Below are positions 1 to 10,824 of a DNA stretch of 64,000 nt, piece by piece. The stretch spans positions 310,001 through 374,000 of the forward strand of contig QRFJ01000374.1 in NCBI GenBank assembly GCA_006176705.1, in the 5' to 3' direction. Source of the stretch: Cocos nucifera (lineage: Eukaryota > Streptophyta > Magnoliopsida > Arecales > Arecaceae). Position numbers and translations under genes: made by a program. Each line of letters starts with the position of its first letter. Within the stretch, counting starts at the first letter, position 1. Under the pieces are notes generated by a model. It worked only from the letters and a program-made list of their open reading frames with translations, searched no databases and had not been told where the DNA came from.

Positions 1-452
1 TTTTATTTATCATAAAAAAATTAATTCTCCATCATCTGCTGGACTAATTATTGAATGCTTTTGTATTCAAAAATAGCAAAATCCCTCGCCAGCCCCCACC
101 ACCTAAGGTCCTAAGGACTTGTTTGGCTAAGAATGTTTTCTCATCAAAATTCTTTTTTCATGAGAAGATGATGTATGAATATATGGTATCTAAAAAAATA
201 AATTTTATATATTTGGTGACATATTTTAAAATAGTTTACATTTGATTGAATATTTATTTTTCTATAAAAATTATATAAAATCTATTACGTCTTTGATGAA
301 GGAAAAGATGTTACTCCATTCTATCTAAAGCTTAAGAGTATATTTGAAAAAAAATTATTCCAATTCCCCACTAATAGAAATTAGATTTTTCTATGTCCAC
401 ATAATTTTTTTTTCTTAAATTATAGGAATCTTATTTCTATAGGAATACTACT
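1..452. other. AT-rich flank, nothing recognised
   Basis: AT-rich sequence with no convincing coding frame. A 64-codon open frame at 51-245 resembles no protein I know. It ends where the LTR of the gag-only element begins at 453. Confidence 0.6.
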
Positions 453-564
453 TATTGGGGATAAATCCCGCTCCTGCCGAAGCCCGGCCCGACGCTCAGC
501 CCAATGTAACCAATAGCCGCTGAAGAGCTTTAGCGCCAGGCGCCAGGCCGAAGCCCCTACCACG

Positions 565-737
565 GCCGAACTGCCTAGAGGCCGAACTCCCCTGCACCAA
601 GGTCCGGGCCGAACTGCCTAGAGGCCGAACTCCCCTGCACCAAGGTCCGGGCCGAACTGCCTAGAGGCCGAACTCCCCTGCACCAAGGTCCGGGCCGAAC
701 TGCCTAGAGGCCGAACTCCCCAGCGCCAGGCTCCGGG
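565..737. repeat. 43-bp tandem repeat in LTR copy A
   Basis: Four units of 43 bp start near 565, 608, 651 and 694. Each contains GCCGAACTGCCTAGAGGCC followed by a CCCCTGCACCAAGGTCC segment. The fourth unit diverges after its first half. The repeat is built from the shorter GCCGAACT motif that is scattered through this LTR family. Confidence 0.85.
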
Positions 738-1028
738 CCGAACTCCCACCGCCAGCCGAACTTCCTGACGGCCGAGCTCCTTGGACTCCAAGCGGCAGGA
801 CTTCTTCGGGAGACGGACTCCTCCCAGACGCCCGTTCGGCCACCCGAACTCCTCCCGGGTTTTCCCTTCGGACCGACTCCAGGCGAGCCCAGGCGGTCGA
901 ACTCCTCGGCAATCGTCCCTCGGCCGAACTCTACAGATGGCCGACCCTTCAGCCAGCCGAGCTCCTCCCGGGTTTCCCCTTCGGCCGAACTCTGTTACAA
1001 GTCCGAACTCCTCTGGACGAACTGTCGC

Positions 1029-1316
1029 CTGCAGCAAGACCGGACGGCGCCTTCCTCTCCGTACCGGACTCCATGCGGCCCACGACTCGCCAGTATGGCT
1101 CCCACGATCCACCGGACGACGCCTTCCTCTCCGTACCGGACTCCATGCGGCCCACGACGTGCCAGTATGGCTCCCACGATCCACCGGACGACGCCTTCCT
1201 CTCCGTACCGGACTCCATGCGGCCCACGACGTGCCAGTATGGCTCCCACGATCCACCGGACGATGCCGTCCTCTCCGTACCGAACTCCATGCTGCCCGAC
1301 GACTCTCTGCCAGACG
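1029..1316. repeat. 72-bp tandem repeat in LTR copy A
   Basis: About four units of 72 bp share the core TCTCCGTACCGGACTCCATG. Because 72 is a multiple of three, several frames stay open on both strands, producing long repetitive translations that are not genes. In copy B the corresponding LTR region is present as a single diverged unit (around 11,465-11,570). Confidence 0.8.
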
Positions 1317-1346
1317 GCATGGCCGTCACCATCAACTAAGCTCCGC

Positions 1347-1353
1347 TATAAAG
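1347..1353 (+). promoter_or_regulatory. TATA box of LTR copy A
   Basis: TATAAAG sits at the place in the LTR where copy B has TATAAAAAG (11,591 and 16,165) and is followed by the same GACCC/TCCAGATA-type context. It probably marks the retroelement promoter, with the transcript starting about 30 bp downstream. Inferred from position and conservation only. Confidence 0.5.
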
Positions 1354-1609
1354 GGACCCCTCCAGATACGCCAAGGCTAAGCTCTCTGAACTCTCGACTC
1401 TCTAAGCTCTCCTCCTCATCTCTAAGCTCCGGAACTCATTCCGAGCACTCCATTACTGTTGGCCGGAAACTAACTTGACCGTCGGAGGGTCCTGCCGGAG
1501 CCACCCCCCCACCGGTTCCGGACGGGACTTCGTTTTGCAGGTCCCCGGCGGCGACCTCAGCGGCCTCGACTCCGGCGACCTCCGGCGAGGACGGATTTCT
1601 GCACCAACA

Positions 1610-3275
1610 GATTGGCGCTAGAGGAAGGGCCTGAACCTTCGAGGTTCCCTTGTTCTTAAAGGAGTGCTCGGCGACCCTTCTCTTCCCTCTCCAGAGATCT
1701 TCCTTTTCTCTTTCGAAGAGAAAACGCCACCCAGGAGAGCTTCCGCACGGCGTTCGGTGGCCTCTGCGACCCGATCCCGTCCAGGCCCGTCTGTTCCTGC
1801 TTCAGCCCCGGCGGCCTAGGTTCCACCTGCACCCGCGGTGGATGTGAAGCAGTTTGGCCTGCTTGTCCGACAGATCCGTGGCCTCACGGAGGCGTTGCAG
1901 GCTATACAGCAGCCTCCGGTGGCGACTCCACCAGCAAGCCCGCCATGAGGGCGCGAGGAATCAGCCTTAAGGAAGAGCCCAATCGCCCCTAAGAGAGAAA
2001 CGGAGAGCAGAAGTTCCCCCGCTGAAGCGGAATGAAGTTCGGCGCGAGGAAGGCCGAACCCACCCATGAGCCCGTCATCGAGGAAGCTCCGACAAAGAAG
2101 TATGAAGTCCTCCCGCGGAAGCTTCCGCGGGAAAGCGGAACGAAGTTCGGCGCAAGTAAGGCCGAACTCACGCTCCAGTATGTCCCCCAAAGGAACCGCC
2201 TACAAAGTGTTCACCGGAGGCGGAACGAAGTTCGGGCAAGAAAAGCCGAGCTCCCCTCGAGCTCGTCCGAACTCGTCCGAACAAGAGCAGCAGGAAGTTC
2301 TCCCACGGCGGGTCTCGTGGGAAAGAGGAATGAAGTTCGGCTCGAAGAAAAGCCGAGCTCCCCCAAGGCTCATCATCAAGGCGAAATGAAGTTCGGCACC
2401 GGCAAGGACGGAACGAAGTTCTCCCACGCCTGAAGTTCGGCATAAAGGAGGCCGAACTTCGCAGCAGATCACCCAAGTGAAGTTCGGCCGTGCTCGAGAC
2501 CGCCCCAGGGCGATCGAGGCCGAACTCCCCGACAAAGAAGCATGAAGTTCTCCCACGGAAAGTTTCGCGGGAAAGCGGAATGAAGCTCCACGCAAGCGAA
2601 GCCCGAACTTCTCGAGCTCACCGCAAAGGAAGCCCCGACAGAAGGGCGCGAAGAAATCCTCCTCCCGAAAGATTCCGCAGCTACGACCCGCTCCTCTAAC
2701 TCGAATCCTCGACCCGCTCCTCTAACTCGAATTCCTCGGCAAAGTTAAGAGCCAAGCCGCCAAGACCTGAAGGACTACGGCCTCTCCAAACATGCGCGAT
2801 CAAGGAGAAGATCGGCTATAGGCACTGCCGTAACTGGAAAAGACAAGAAGGTTGGCCGTCCCGCGGCGTCATCAACGCCACCCCGGGGAGGAGCTAGGAG
2901 CTAGCTACATCGGTGATTGTCATCCCCAGCGACAAAGTCAAGAGAAGCATGGTCCAAATTATGAAGGCCGGCATGAGATAGAGGAGGTCGTCTGGACGGG
3001 ACTTGCTGCTCGAGGGAGCTCCGAGGAACAACGCCCCGTCGACCCCTCAAACGAGAAGCGCGCTGTCCGCGATTTCCCTTCGGTAAAATTCTCCCCTCTG
3101 CATAATATTATTTCTGGATGCGAAAACTATGCGATGACAGGAGAGCAGCAGTCAATAATCGCCGCGTTAGGAACAGGAGGAGAACCTCGTCCTAACGCGA
3201 GCAACAAGCTCGGCCGCAGGAGATAAGATCTCCCCCGAGCGCGCACCTCGGCCGCAGGAGATAAGATCTCCCCGA
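1610..3275 (+). mobile_element. Internal region of gag-only element copy A (3' truncated)
   Basis: Aligns by eye with 11,849-14,640 of copy B: primer-binding-like segment, leader (CTTAAAGGAGTGCTCG), gag N-terminus, minisatellite-like GAAGTTCGGC/GCCGAACT blocks (about 2,030-2,620), and then a region ending in the GTTAGGAACAGGAGGAG hairpin motif near 3,166 and two GAGATAAGATCTCCCC units. The gag core found in copy B at 12,490-13,060 is missing, because the sequence passes straight from the N-terminal segment to the minisatellite. There is no pol. It ends near 3,275 without a 3' LTR. Confidence 0.7.
1724..1990 (+). pseudogene. gag N-terminal fragment, copy A
   Basis: This is the same frame as the gag N-terminus of copy B at 11,988. 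The start codon is ACG here (ATG in copy B). The frame reads through an Ala/Pro/Ser-rich stretch to VDVKQFGLLVRQIRGLTEAL, matching copy B codon for codon. It has a TAG at 1817-1819 where copy B keeps CAG (12,081). Conversely it keeps CAG at 1850, 1871 and 1907 where copy B has TAG. It is disrupted further on and lacks the Retrotrans_gag core. Confidence 0.7.
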
Positions 3276-4903
3276 AACATTACAATAATTTCATCCTGTT
3301 GAGAAAATACCTCGAATTTGATTCACAAGAAGTCCATAATGAAGTTCATAGCAAGGAGAAGCCTAGAAATGAAATCCATGCAAGGAACAGCCCACAAGAG
3401 GGGTTGCCCAGTAGTTGGGCATGGTTCAGCATGTCACGCAGACCAGATGAGAACGCAACCTAGCCAGGCATGCGGCCCTGCAAACCCATGCGGTCCAATG
3501 CGAGTGCATGCGGAGCGACCCGCAACGCGCGGGAGGTCCAGATGGGCATAGCCCAGACTAAACAGTCCATGGCCACATCAATACTTCCCACGCGGTCCAC
3601 TGAATCGCATGGACCCTTAAGGGTCTACAGGTAAATAATGCGACTTAGAGAATTTGGCACTGGGCGGGCGACATGGTGCATTGGGATTTGACCCACTTTA
3701 CTATAGATACGGTCTATGGATGGTGCACAGGCATGAGAAAGCGCGATCCGACGATCAAGAATGCGAGCGGATTGATGGGCTTGTGACTTGATCGGATGGC
3801 TAGGGGTTGGTTTGAGTTATAATTGGAGTCTGGTCTTTATTCTGGGCTCGAATTGGACCTGGTTTAGGGCCCTCTAAAAGGCCCTATGGATGATAGGGGT
3901 TTAAGGGCATAGCAGTGGTTGGAAGAACACCAAAGACAATAGCAGCCGACAGAGCACGGACAGAGGGTCAGTGGCAGAGCATAGCATCAAGTAGAGTGGC
4001 AAGAGGTCTTCTAAAGAGAATTTTGTGAGGGAGAGTGCTTCTTGCTGAGAGAGAAACTGATGTACGAGAGTTGAGGGAGTGCTCTCCTCTTATAAATTTC
4101 TCTTTTCTCGTAGTGAAGCTTGCATGCTCCATGGAGGTAAGTCTTAGCTTAATCTATGTATTTGATTATGTCCTTTCATTATTTTTTTTTCTTTCTATTG
4201 TATCGACATCATCACTAGCATTCCTATCTTGGACTTGGTAATTAATTCTGGACTTAGGAGATCCATATTCCGCACGAGAGATTTGTTGAGACACATTTTG
4301 GATATAAGCTTAGCAATCTAACCTTGATCAAATGACCTAAAGGGTTCTCACCTCTAATAACTACAGCAGAGATGGGGGATTACAAATTTGAACATCAAAC
4401 ACTAAGATAACTAAGAACTAAGGCTAAAAAAATAAAGAAAAATAAATGCTTGATTTCTGATTTTTCTGGACATTTCATCTTCTTCAATTCTTGCATTTAT
4501 ACTAGGAGCGAAACTTGATATGAGCTTGCCACATAAAACAAATGGTTGAGGACACTCTTTCACCTTTCTAAAAATGTTAAACGTGGGATTGGTAACTGCC
4601 CATGATTTCTGAGGATTTAGGACCTGCAAAAGAGAAACACAAGAAAGAATGGGATATTAAGTTAGCTTTCTAACATCCTTCTAGGGACACGATTTATTGC
4701 ACAACCTGAAAGCTTTACACCCTGCGCAACCTGAAAGTTATACATATTAATTGCTTAGTTAATTATGTATTTTAACTAATTTAAGATATTTAATTGGTTA
4801 ATTTGACCGTGTTGAAAGTATCTCTTAAGAGTTTGCCCCAAACATATCTTTGATTGAAAATCAATGACATGTTTCACTTAGAAATGTTATTTTCAACCAA
4901 AAA
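3276..4903. other. Unclassified repeat-like intergenic DNA
   Basis: From 3,276 to about 4,260 the sequence has the texture of a plant gypsy LTR: GC-moderate, with GATCCGACGATCAAGAATGC-like wording similar in style to 31,380-31,460, and a TATAAA at 4,090. I could not find a partner LTR, terminal repeats or a primer site. From 4,260 to 4,903 it is AT-rich with no gene signal. A 72-codon minus frame at 4,411-4,629 resembles nothing I know. Confidence 0.4.
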
Positions 4904-6744
4904 TGAAGAGGACATCACCTAGCACTATTATTGATGTAGATCTACATGTATTTTTTTTAATATTTTACTTGGGTGTATAGAAAATGAGTGTATTTTCTTG
5001 TTTCCAACTCATGTACACATCTTAAAGCATGAGATGGATTAGTTTGTTATTTTGTTGAAAATTTGTTAGGAGGTTGAAATTTATTAATTTGTTAGGAATT
5101 AGTTAAGGAGTTGAAGTTTGTAAGAAATTTGTTAATAGGTTGAGAGTTTGTTAGGAGATTAGAGGATTATTAGAGATCTATAAATAAGGCCATAAATCTA
5201 AATAAAAAAAAGAAGAATAGTTAAATTTTTAAAGTGAAGAACTTAAGTTCTCTTCTATCCTTTCTTGGATTTCTTTCTTTCTTCCACCTCGACAAGTCCT
5301 ATGTCATTCTTTCCCCTCGGCAGGTCCTATGTCATTCTTTTCAACCCCAGCAAGTCTTATGCTACTCACCTCTGGGATGGATTTTTCCAACTTCTTTCCT
5401 CTCATCTCTGGGATGGACTTTCCCAACTTCTTCCTCTTCCCTCTTTACCCCAACCTTCATCTATTTTATGGAAGAAATTCCATAGTTATCCTTTTTTTAT
5501 CCGAATCCAGAGTGACTTCTTAGCTCACTCATAATCCTTCCCACCATCTTGTCCTGCATCAATTTTGGTATTAGAGCATAGGTTAGATTAGGATATTTTG
5601 AAAAAAAAAATTTTAGCTCCAAGCTCAACCGCCAACCTAAGGCTCTAATCCTCAAATTCTTTTTCTACTTCAAACTCTCCTCCCCACCTCAATCGCCAAC
5701 CTCCATAAGCTTTCCATCTGCTGCCCCAACTTTCTCACCACCTGCTCGCCTTTGCACCTATCCACCTCCATCACCATGCCGTCCTGCACTGTCTCCCACT
5801 ACTCCAAGCTGTCTTTTCTAACACTTCCTCCACTGCAACTTATCCTATGATGACTTCAACGGCCCACTTTCGGTGACATCCTAGACTATCTTCCCCACCT
5901 CCATCACATCCTCCACCATCTCACCCATGGAGAATTCAAAGCAGATCCCCATCCTCCTGCTGACTTTTAGTTCGAGCTTCATCAATTTTGGAATCAATCC
6001 AAACTTGACGGAATCGAGTTTTTTTCATCCTAGAGAAAATTGACTAGGATATCACCAAGCACTATTATTGATGCAGATCTACATGAATTTTATTTTTATA
6101 TTTTACCTGGGTGTATGTATGGGTGTATAGAAAATAGATGTATCTTCTTGTTTCTAGCTCATGCACACAGCTTAAAGCATAAGATGGATTAGTTTGTTAG
6201 ATGGTTAGCTTATTATGATTTTGTTTGTTATTTTATTGAAAATTTATTAGGAGGTTGGAATTTGTTAATTTGTTAGAAATTAGTTAGGAAGTTAAAGTTT
6301 CTTAGAAATTTGTTAGTAGATTGAGAGTTTGTTAGGAGGTTAGAGGGTTATTAGAGATCTATAAATAAGGCCATAAACCTAAATAGAAAAAGAAGAAGAG
6401 TTAAATTTTTTGAGTGAAGAACTTAGATTCTCTTCTATCCTTTCTTGGGTTTCTTTTCTTCTTTCACCTTGGCAAGTCCTATGTTATTTTTTCCTCTCGG
6501 CAGGTCCTGTGCCATTCTTCTCAACCCTAGCAAGTTCTGTGCTACTCATCTCTAGGATGTATTTTTTCAACTTCTTTTCCCTCATTTCTTCTGGGATGGA
6601 CTTTTCCAACTTCTCCCTCTTCCCTCTTTATCCCAACCCTCATCTATTTTGTGGAAGAAATCCCATAATTATCCTTTTTTTATCTTAATCCGAAGTGACT
6701 TCTTAGTTCACTCACAATCCTTCCTGCCATCTTGTCCCGCATCA
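4904..6744 (+). mobile_element. Small non-autonomous LTR retroelement
   Basis: Two direct repeats, about 4,904-5,561 and 6,041-6,744, share ATCACC(T/A)AGCACTATTATTGATG at one end and CTTGTCC(T/C)GCATCA at the other. They bracket only about 480 bp of non-coding DNA. A tRNA-Met-like primer site follows the first repeat. A sharper alternative start is the TGATG at 4,932 and 6,069, which gives GCATCA/TGATGC inverted ends. With no gag or pol, this fits a short TRIM-like element, although its LTRs are longer than is usual for that class. The 92-codon frames inside the LTRs are not genes. Its 3' half is repeated at 7,151-8,122 by the assembly duplication. Confidence 0.65.
5566..5577 (+). other. Primer-binding site (initiator Met tRNA type)
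   Basis: TGGTATTAGAGC lies 5 bp after the 5' LTR end. It matches the usual plant primer site TGGTATCAGAGC except for one C-to-T change. Confidence 0.7.
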
Positions 6745-7140
6745 AAGAAGGAATGAAAAATTCATTCTTAATTAAGGAAGGAAGAAAAAGAAATTCAATC
6801 TTTTTTTTTTTTAAGTTAATAGTAAAGGAGAAATTATGGACTAACTCCAAAAGCCTTAATAAATGGACTAACTCCAAATGCTTGATTTATAAGGTTTGAG
6901 ATATATACCATTTATATTTCTTGGGTGATTCTTTCCATCCAAATCTTTTAAATGACATACATTCTTAGGTAAACCTTGTCAACCACATATGGACTTTCCC
7001 AATTTGGAGACTATTTTCCAAGACTCCTATTTTTATGTCCCAATGGTAGAATAGTTTTCCACACTACCTCACCTCCCTCAAATGCTTTTGATCAAATTTT
7101 CTTGTTATAGGCATTAATAACTTGCCTCTTATGTGTGATT
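5773..7140. repeat. First copy of 1,368-bp duplication beside N gap
   Basis: Begins ACCATGCCGTCCTGCACTG and runs to the gap. It reads the same as 7,151-8,518 at a constant offset of 1,378 bp, with identical translated frames (for example 6,410-6,688 and 7,788-8,066). It contains part of the small LTR element and the start of the Tat-A 3' region. See findings for the artefact interpretation. Confidence 0.9.
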
Positions 7141-7150
7141 NNNNNNNNNN
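7141..7150. other. Assembly gap (10 N)
   Basis: Ten N characters. The same sequence abuts both sides, so the gap size is a placeholder and the flanks probably overlap. Confidence 0.99.
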
Positions 7151-8518
7151 ACCATGCCGTCCTGCACTGTCTCCCACTACTCCAAGCTGTCTTTTCTAAC
7201 ACTTCCTCCACTGCAACTTATCCTATGATGACTTCAACGGCCCACTTTCGGTGACATCCTAGACTATCTTCCCCACCTCCATCACATCCTCCACCATCTC
7301 ACCCATGGAGAATTCAAAGCAGATCCCCATCCTCCTGCTGACTTTTAGTTCGAGCTTCATCAATTTTGGAATCAATCCAAACTTGACGGAATCGAGTTTT
7401 TTTCATCCTAGAGAAAATTGACTAGGATATCACCAAGCACTATTATTGATGCAGATCTACATGAATTTTATTTTTATATTTTACCTGGGTGTATGTATGG
7501 GTGTATAGAAAATAGATGTATCTTCTTGTTTCTAGCTCATGCACACAGCTTAAAGCATAAGATGGATTAGTTTGTTAGATGGTTAGCTTATTATGATTTT
7601 GTTTGTTATTTTATTGAAAATTTATTAGGAGGTTGGAATTTGTTAATTTGTTAGAAATTAGTTAGGAAGTTAAAGTTTCTTAGAAATTTGTTAGTAGATT
7701 GAGAGTTTGTTAGGAGGTTAGAGGGTTATTAGAGATCTATAAATAAGGCCATAAACCTAAATAGAAAAAGAAGAAGAGTTAAATTTTTTGAGTGAAGAAC
7801 TTAGATTCTCTTCTATCCTTTCTTGGGTTTCTTTTCTTCTTTCACCTTGGCAAGTCCTATGTTATTTTTTCCTCTCGGCAGGTCCTGTGCCATTCTTCTC
7901 AACCCTAGCAAGTTCTGTGCTACTCATCTCTAGGATGTATTTTTTCAACTTCTTTTCCCTCATTTCTTCTGGGATGGACTTTTCCAACTTCTCCCTCTTC
8001 CCTCTTTATCCCAACCCTCATCTATTTTGTGGAAGAAATCCCATAATTATCCTTTTTTTATCTTAATCCGAAGTGACTTCTTAGTTCACTCACAATCCTT
8101 CCTGCCATCTTGTCCCGCATCAAAGAAGGAATGAAAAATTCATTCTTAATTAAGGAAGGAAGAAAAAGAAATTCAATCTTTTTTTTTTTTAAGTTAATAG
8201 TAAAGGAGAAATTATGGACTAACTCCAAAAGCCTTAATAAATGGACTAACTCCAAATGCTTGATTTATAAGGTTTGAGATATATACCATTTATATTTCTT
8301 GGGTGATTCTTTCCATCCAAATCTTTTAAATGACATACATTCTTAGGTAAACCTTGTCAACCACATATGGACTTTCCCAATTTGGAGACTATTTTCCAAG
8401 ACTCCTATTTTTATGTCCCAATGGTAGAATAGTTTTCCACACTACCTCACCTCCCTCAAATGCTTTTGATCAAATTTTCTTGTTATAGGCATTAATAACT
8501 TGCCTCTTATGTGTGATT
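7151..8518. repeat. Second copy of 1,368-bp duplication beside N gap
   Basis: Reads the same as 5,773-7,140. Only this copy continues into the Tat-A integrase at its right end, and only the other copy continues into the 5' part of the small LTR element. That is what two overlapping contig ends would show. Confidence 0.9.
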
Positions 8519-8519
8519 A

Positions 8520-9345
8520 TACTTTCTAAAGCCTTAATTCTTACTTCATCCAAGTTTCCTAATTCAGCCATCATCATTCATTTGTTTTCTTTAGGCAATA
8601 AATCATGTTGTAATGCTACCTATAAGAATTGAATATTTATTTCTATAGGCAAGATAGCATCATGACCATAAACTAAAGCATATGGAGTAACTCCAATGGA
8701 TGTCTTCTTTGAGTTTCTATGAGCCCACAAAGCATCCAACAACAACTCATGCCACACTCTTGGATTTTCCTCTACCATTTTCTGAATAATTTGCTTCAAA
8801 GTTTTATTTGTAGATTCGGCTTGCCCATTAGCCTGAGCGTAGTATGGAGTTGAATGGATTATTTTAAATCCAAGGGCTTTTGCAAAATCTTTAACTTCAT
8901 CATTATAAGAACTGATCCTTGGTTGGTAGTAATTGTCTCTGGAATACCAAACCTGTGATTAATGATGTTCTCTTTAATTATTTTGATTACCACTTGATGA
9001 TTTACCGACTTCAAAAGAATTGCTTCAGCCCATTTTGTGAAGTAGTCTGTTGCTACTAGAATGAAAGTATGTTGATTTGAAGATGAATCTTTCCAATCAT
9101 GTCCATTGCCCATCCTCTAAATGGCCAAGGTTTGATAACTCCATGCATCTCACTAGCTGTAATTTTTTGAATTGATCCATATTTTTTACAAGCTTCACAC
9201 CCCTTAGCATAAGCCATACATTGCGCTATCATCTTTGGCCAATAATACCCATATCTTCTTATCAACCACTTTATCTTATTACCAGCCTAATGAGCTCCAC
9301 ATATTCCTTCGTGGACTTCCCCCATGACTCTTAAAGCTTCCAAAC
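8520..9345 (-). pseudogene. Tat-A integrase, degenerate
   Basis: The N-terminal zinc-binding HHCC motif is visible: VHEGICGAH, then about 30 residues to GCEACKK. Next come the WAMDMIGKI segment, the first catalytic Asp in VATDYFTKWAEA, and the catalytic Glu context NGQAESTNKTLKQII near 8,780-8,830. A frameshift near 9,060-9,110 splits the core domain, and an in-frame TAG replaces a probable Gln in the zinc finger. The C-terminus runs towards 8,250 with more stops. In the intact family this enzyme inserts the cDNA into host chromosomes. Confidence 0.75.
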
Positions 9346-9519
9346 CATGAAGGCATTTCAAAAGAACTCCATCAGGACTTCTTTATTACAAATCTTCTCC
9401 AATCAAACAATAATTCAAGGATCTTAATTTAACCCTTCAGTCTATCTTTCCTTCAAGCTCCTTCAAATACTTAATGATTGGTAATCTCCAATCTTCTTCC
9501 ATGTCTAGAGGTTGAACTT

Positions 9520-9985
9520 CAACTAAGAACTATCATTTCAAAGCTGATTCTAGAGCTTGTACCTTAATTGAATTCTTTATTGCTAAATGCTTAAACCCAG
9601 ATGCCCATTGAGCTATATCATTAGCTTCTTGGTTGCAAAACCTTGGTACATATTAGAACTCAACATCCATAAATTGACTTAGAAGTTTAGAAGCCAACTC
9701 AAAATATCTTATCAAGGAATCGCTTAAACATTTATACTCTCCTATTAATTGGTTAATCACCAATTGCGAATCTCCTACTACCTTGACTGAAATAACCTTC
9801 ATTCCTACTAAAATTTCTAAAAAATAATCAATGCTTCATATTCAGCTTGATTATTTGAGCAAGAGAATTCTAACTTAATGTAAATTTTATCTTACAATTT
9901 AATGGTGAGATTAGAATTACTCCAGCACCTGCACCATATTCAGTCTTAGACCCATCGAATATTAAAGTCCAAGGGAGAATGTTTA
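9520..9985 (-). pseudogene. Tat-A second (archaeal-like) RNase H, degenerate
   Basis: Starts with IFDGSKTEYGAGAGVILISP, the typical opening of the additional RNase H domain that Tat-lineage gypsy elements carry between RNase H and integrase. Several stops follow. It sits directly after the QTLADFLADH linker at about 10,040. Confidence 0.65.
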
Positions 9986-10144
9986 CTTTTGGAATTTCAC
10001 TTATATCCTTAGGCACATCTATACATAGATGATCAGCTAGAAAATCAGCTAAGGTTTGTCCTTTAACAGCTTTCTAAGGTACACAATATAAAAAAAATTC
10101 AGATAGAGCTGTAACCCATCTACCAATCTTATTTGTCAACACAA

Positions 10145-10550
10145 GCTTGTTCAACATATATTTAATCATATATATTTAATCACATCAGTTTTATATATCA
10201 AATAAATCAATTCAATAATAACATAATACCTAAGTTTTGTACAAGCAAAATATACAGTAAGACAAAGGTTTTTAACTGAAGAATATCTCTTCTTTACATA
10301 ATTCAAAGTACTACTAAGATAGTAAATTGCTTGTTCTTTTCCTTTCTCATCATCCTGTGCTAATAAGCTCCCAAGTGACATCTCCATAGCCGAAATACAC
10401 AGCTTGAAGGGCTTTCCTTTAGTTAGAGCTACCAAGAGTGGTGGGTTGGCCAAATATTTCTTGATTTCTTCAAAGGCTTCTTGCTGAGGATCTCCCCAAA
10501 TAAAGTCTTCTTCATTCATTAACCTAAGCAAGGGCATAAATGCCAAAATT
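10145..10550 (-). pseudogene. Tat-A RNase H domain
   Basis: An open stretch of 126 codons reads from FMPLLRLMNEEDFIWGDPQQ through PFKLCISAMEMSLGSLLAQD and IYYLSSTLNYVKKRYSS to CTKLRYYVI, the classic RT-to-RNase H connection of Ty3/gypsy elements. Its upstream edge is fused directly to the first residues of RT, so the palm and fingers of the polymerase are gone. The usual catalytic Asp of the IS(V/A)D motif reads SAME here. Confidence 0.75.
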
Positions 10551-10824
10551 TTGCCTGGCTGGTCGAATGAAATTCGCTTTAAGGAGCCTCTCTACCTCAG
10601 TTTTGATTTTTGGATATATGTTTGGAGCTACCCTCCTTGCTGCTTGCTTCTAAGGCTTTATCCCAAGTTTAATTGGAAGCCTATGTTCCACCAAACGCTT
10701 TTTCAACTCTGGCATTTCATCATGGTCCCAAGCAAAGAAATCTTTAAATTCTCTTAGCAAAGAAACCAAGTAATAAAGAATTTATAAATGTAGGTCTAGT
10801 TTCTCCTTCTCCCACATTTATCTT
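10551..10824 (-). pseudogene. Tat-A reverse transcriptase, N-terminal stub
   Basis: Minus-strand reading gives FKDFFAWDHDEMPEL, VEHRLPIKLGIKP, IYPKIKTEVERLLKANFIRP and then an abrupt join to the RNase H region. These are the conserved residues before the first RT motif. About 200 codons including the YxDD active site are missing. A frameshift lies near 10,760. The upstream part (GEGETRPTFINSLL) continues across the copy B insertion into 16,424. Confidence 0.7.

Larger units (their letters stand above)
453..1609 (+). mobile_element. 5' LTR of gag-only LTR retrotransposon, copy A
   Basis: Begins TATTGGGGATAAATCC and ends GCACCAACA, matching the starts (TGTTGGGGATAAA, TGTTGAGGATAAA) and end (GCGTCAACA) of the LTRs of copy B at 10,825 and 15,399. 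It is GC-rich, carries two tandem repeat blocks and has a TATAAAG box at 1347. A primer-binding-like stretch (ATTGGCGCTAGAGGAAGG) follows from 1611. The terminal TG has become TA. No matching 3' LTR lies downstream, so the element is 3'-truncated. The long frames in this LTR on both strands come from codon-multiple tandem repeats and are not genes. Confidence 0.8.

Noticed and set aside
618..1380. Several long overlapping open frames on both strands (up to 212 codons)
   Set aside because: They translate the 43-bp and 72-bp tandem repeats of an LTR. Frames are open on both strands at once because 72 is a multiple of three.
6410..8066. Pair of identical 92-codon frames
   Set aside because: Both lie in an LTR and its assembly duplicate. 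The identity reflects the duplicated contig end, not conservation.
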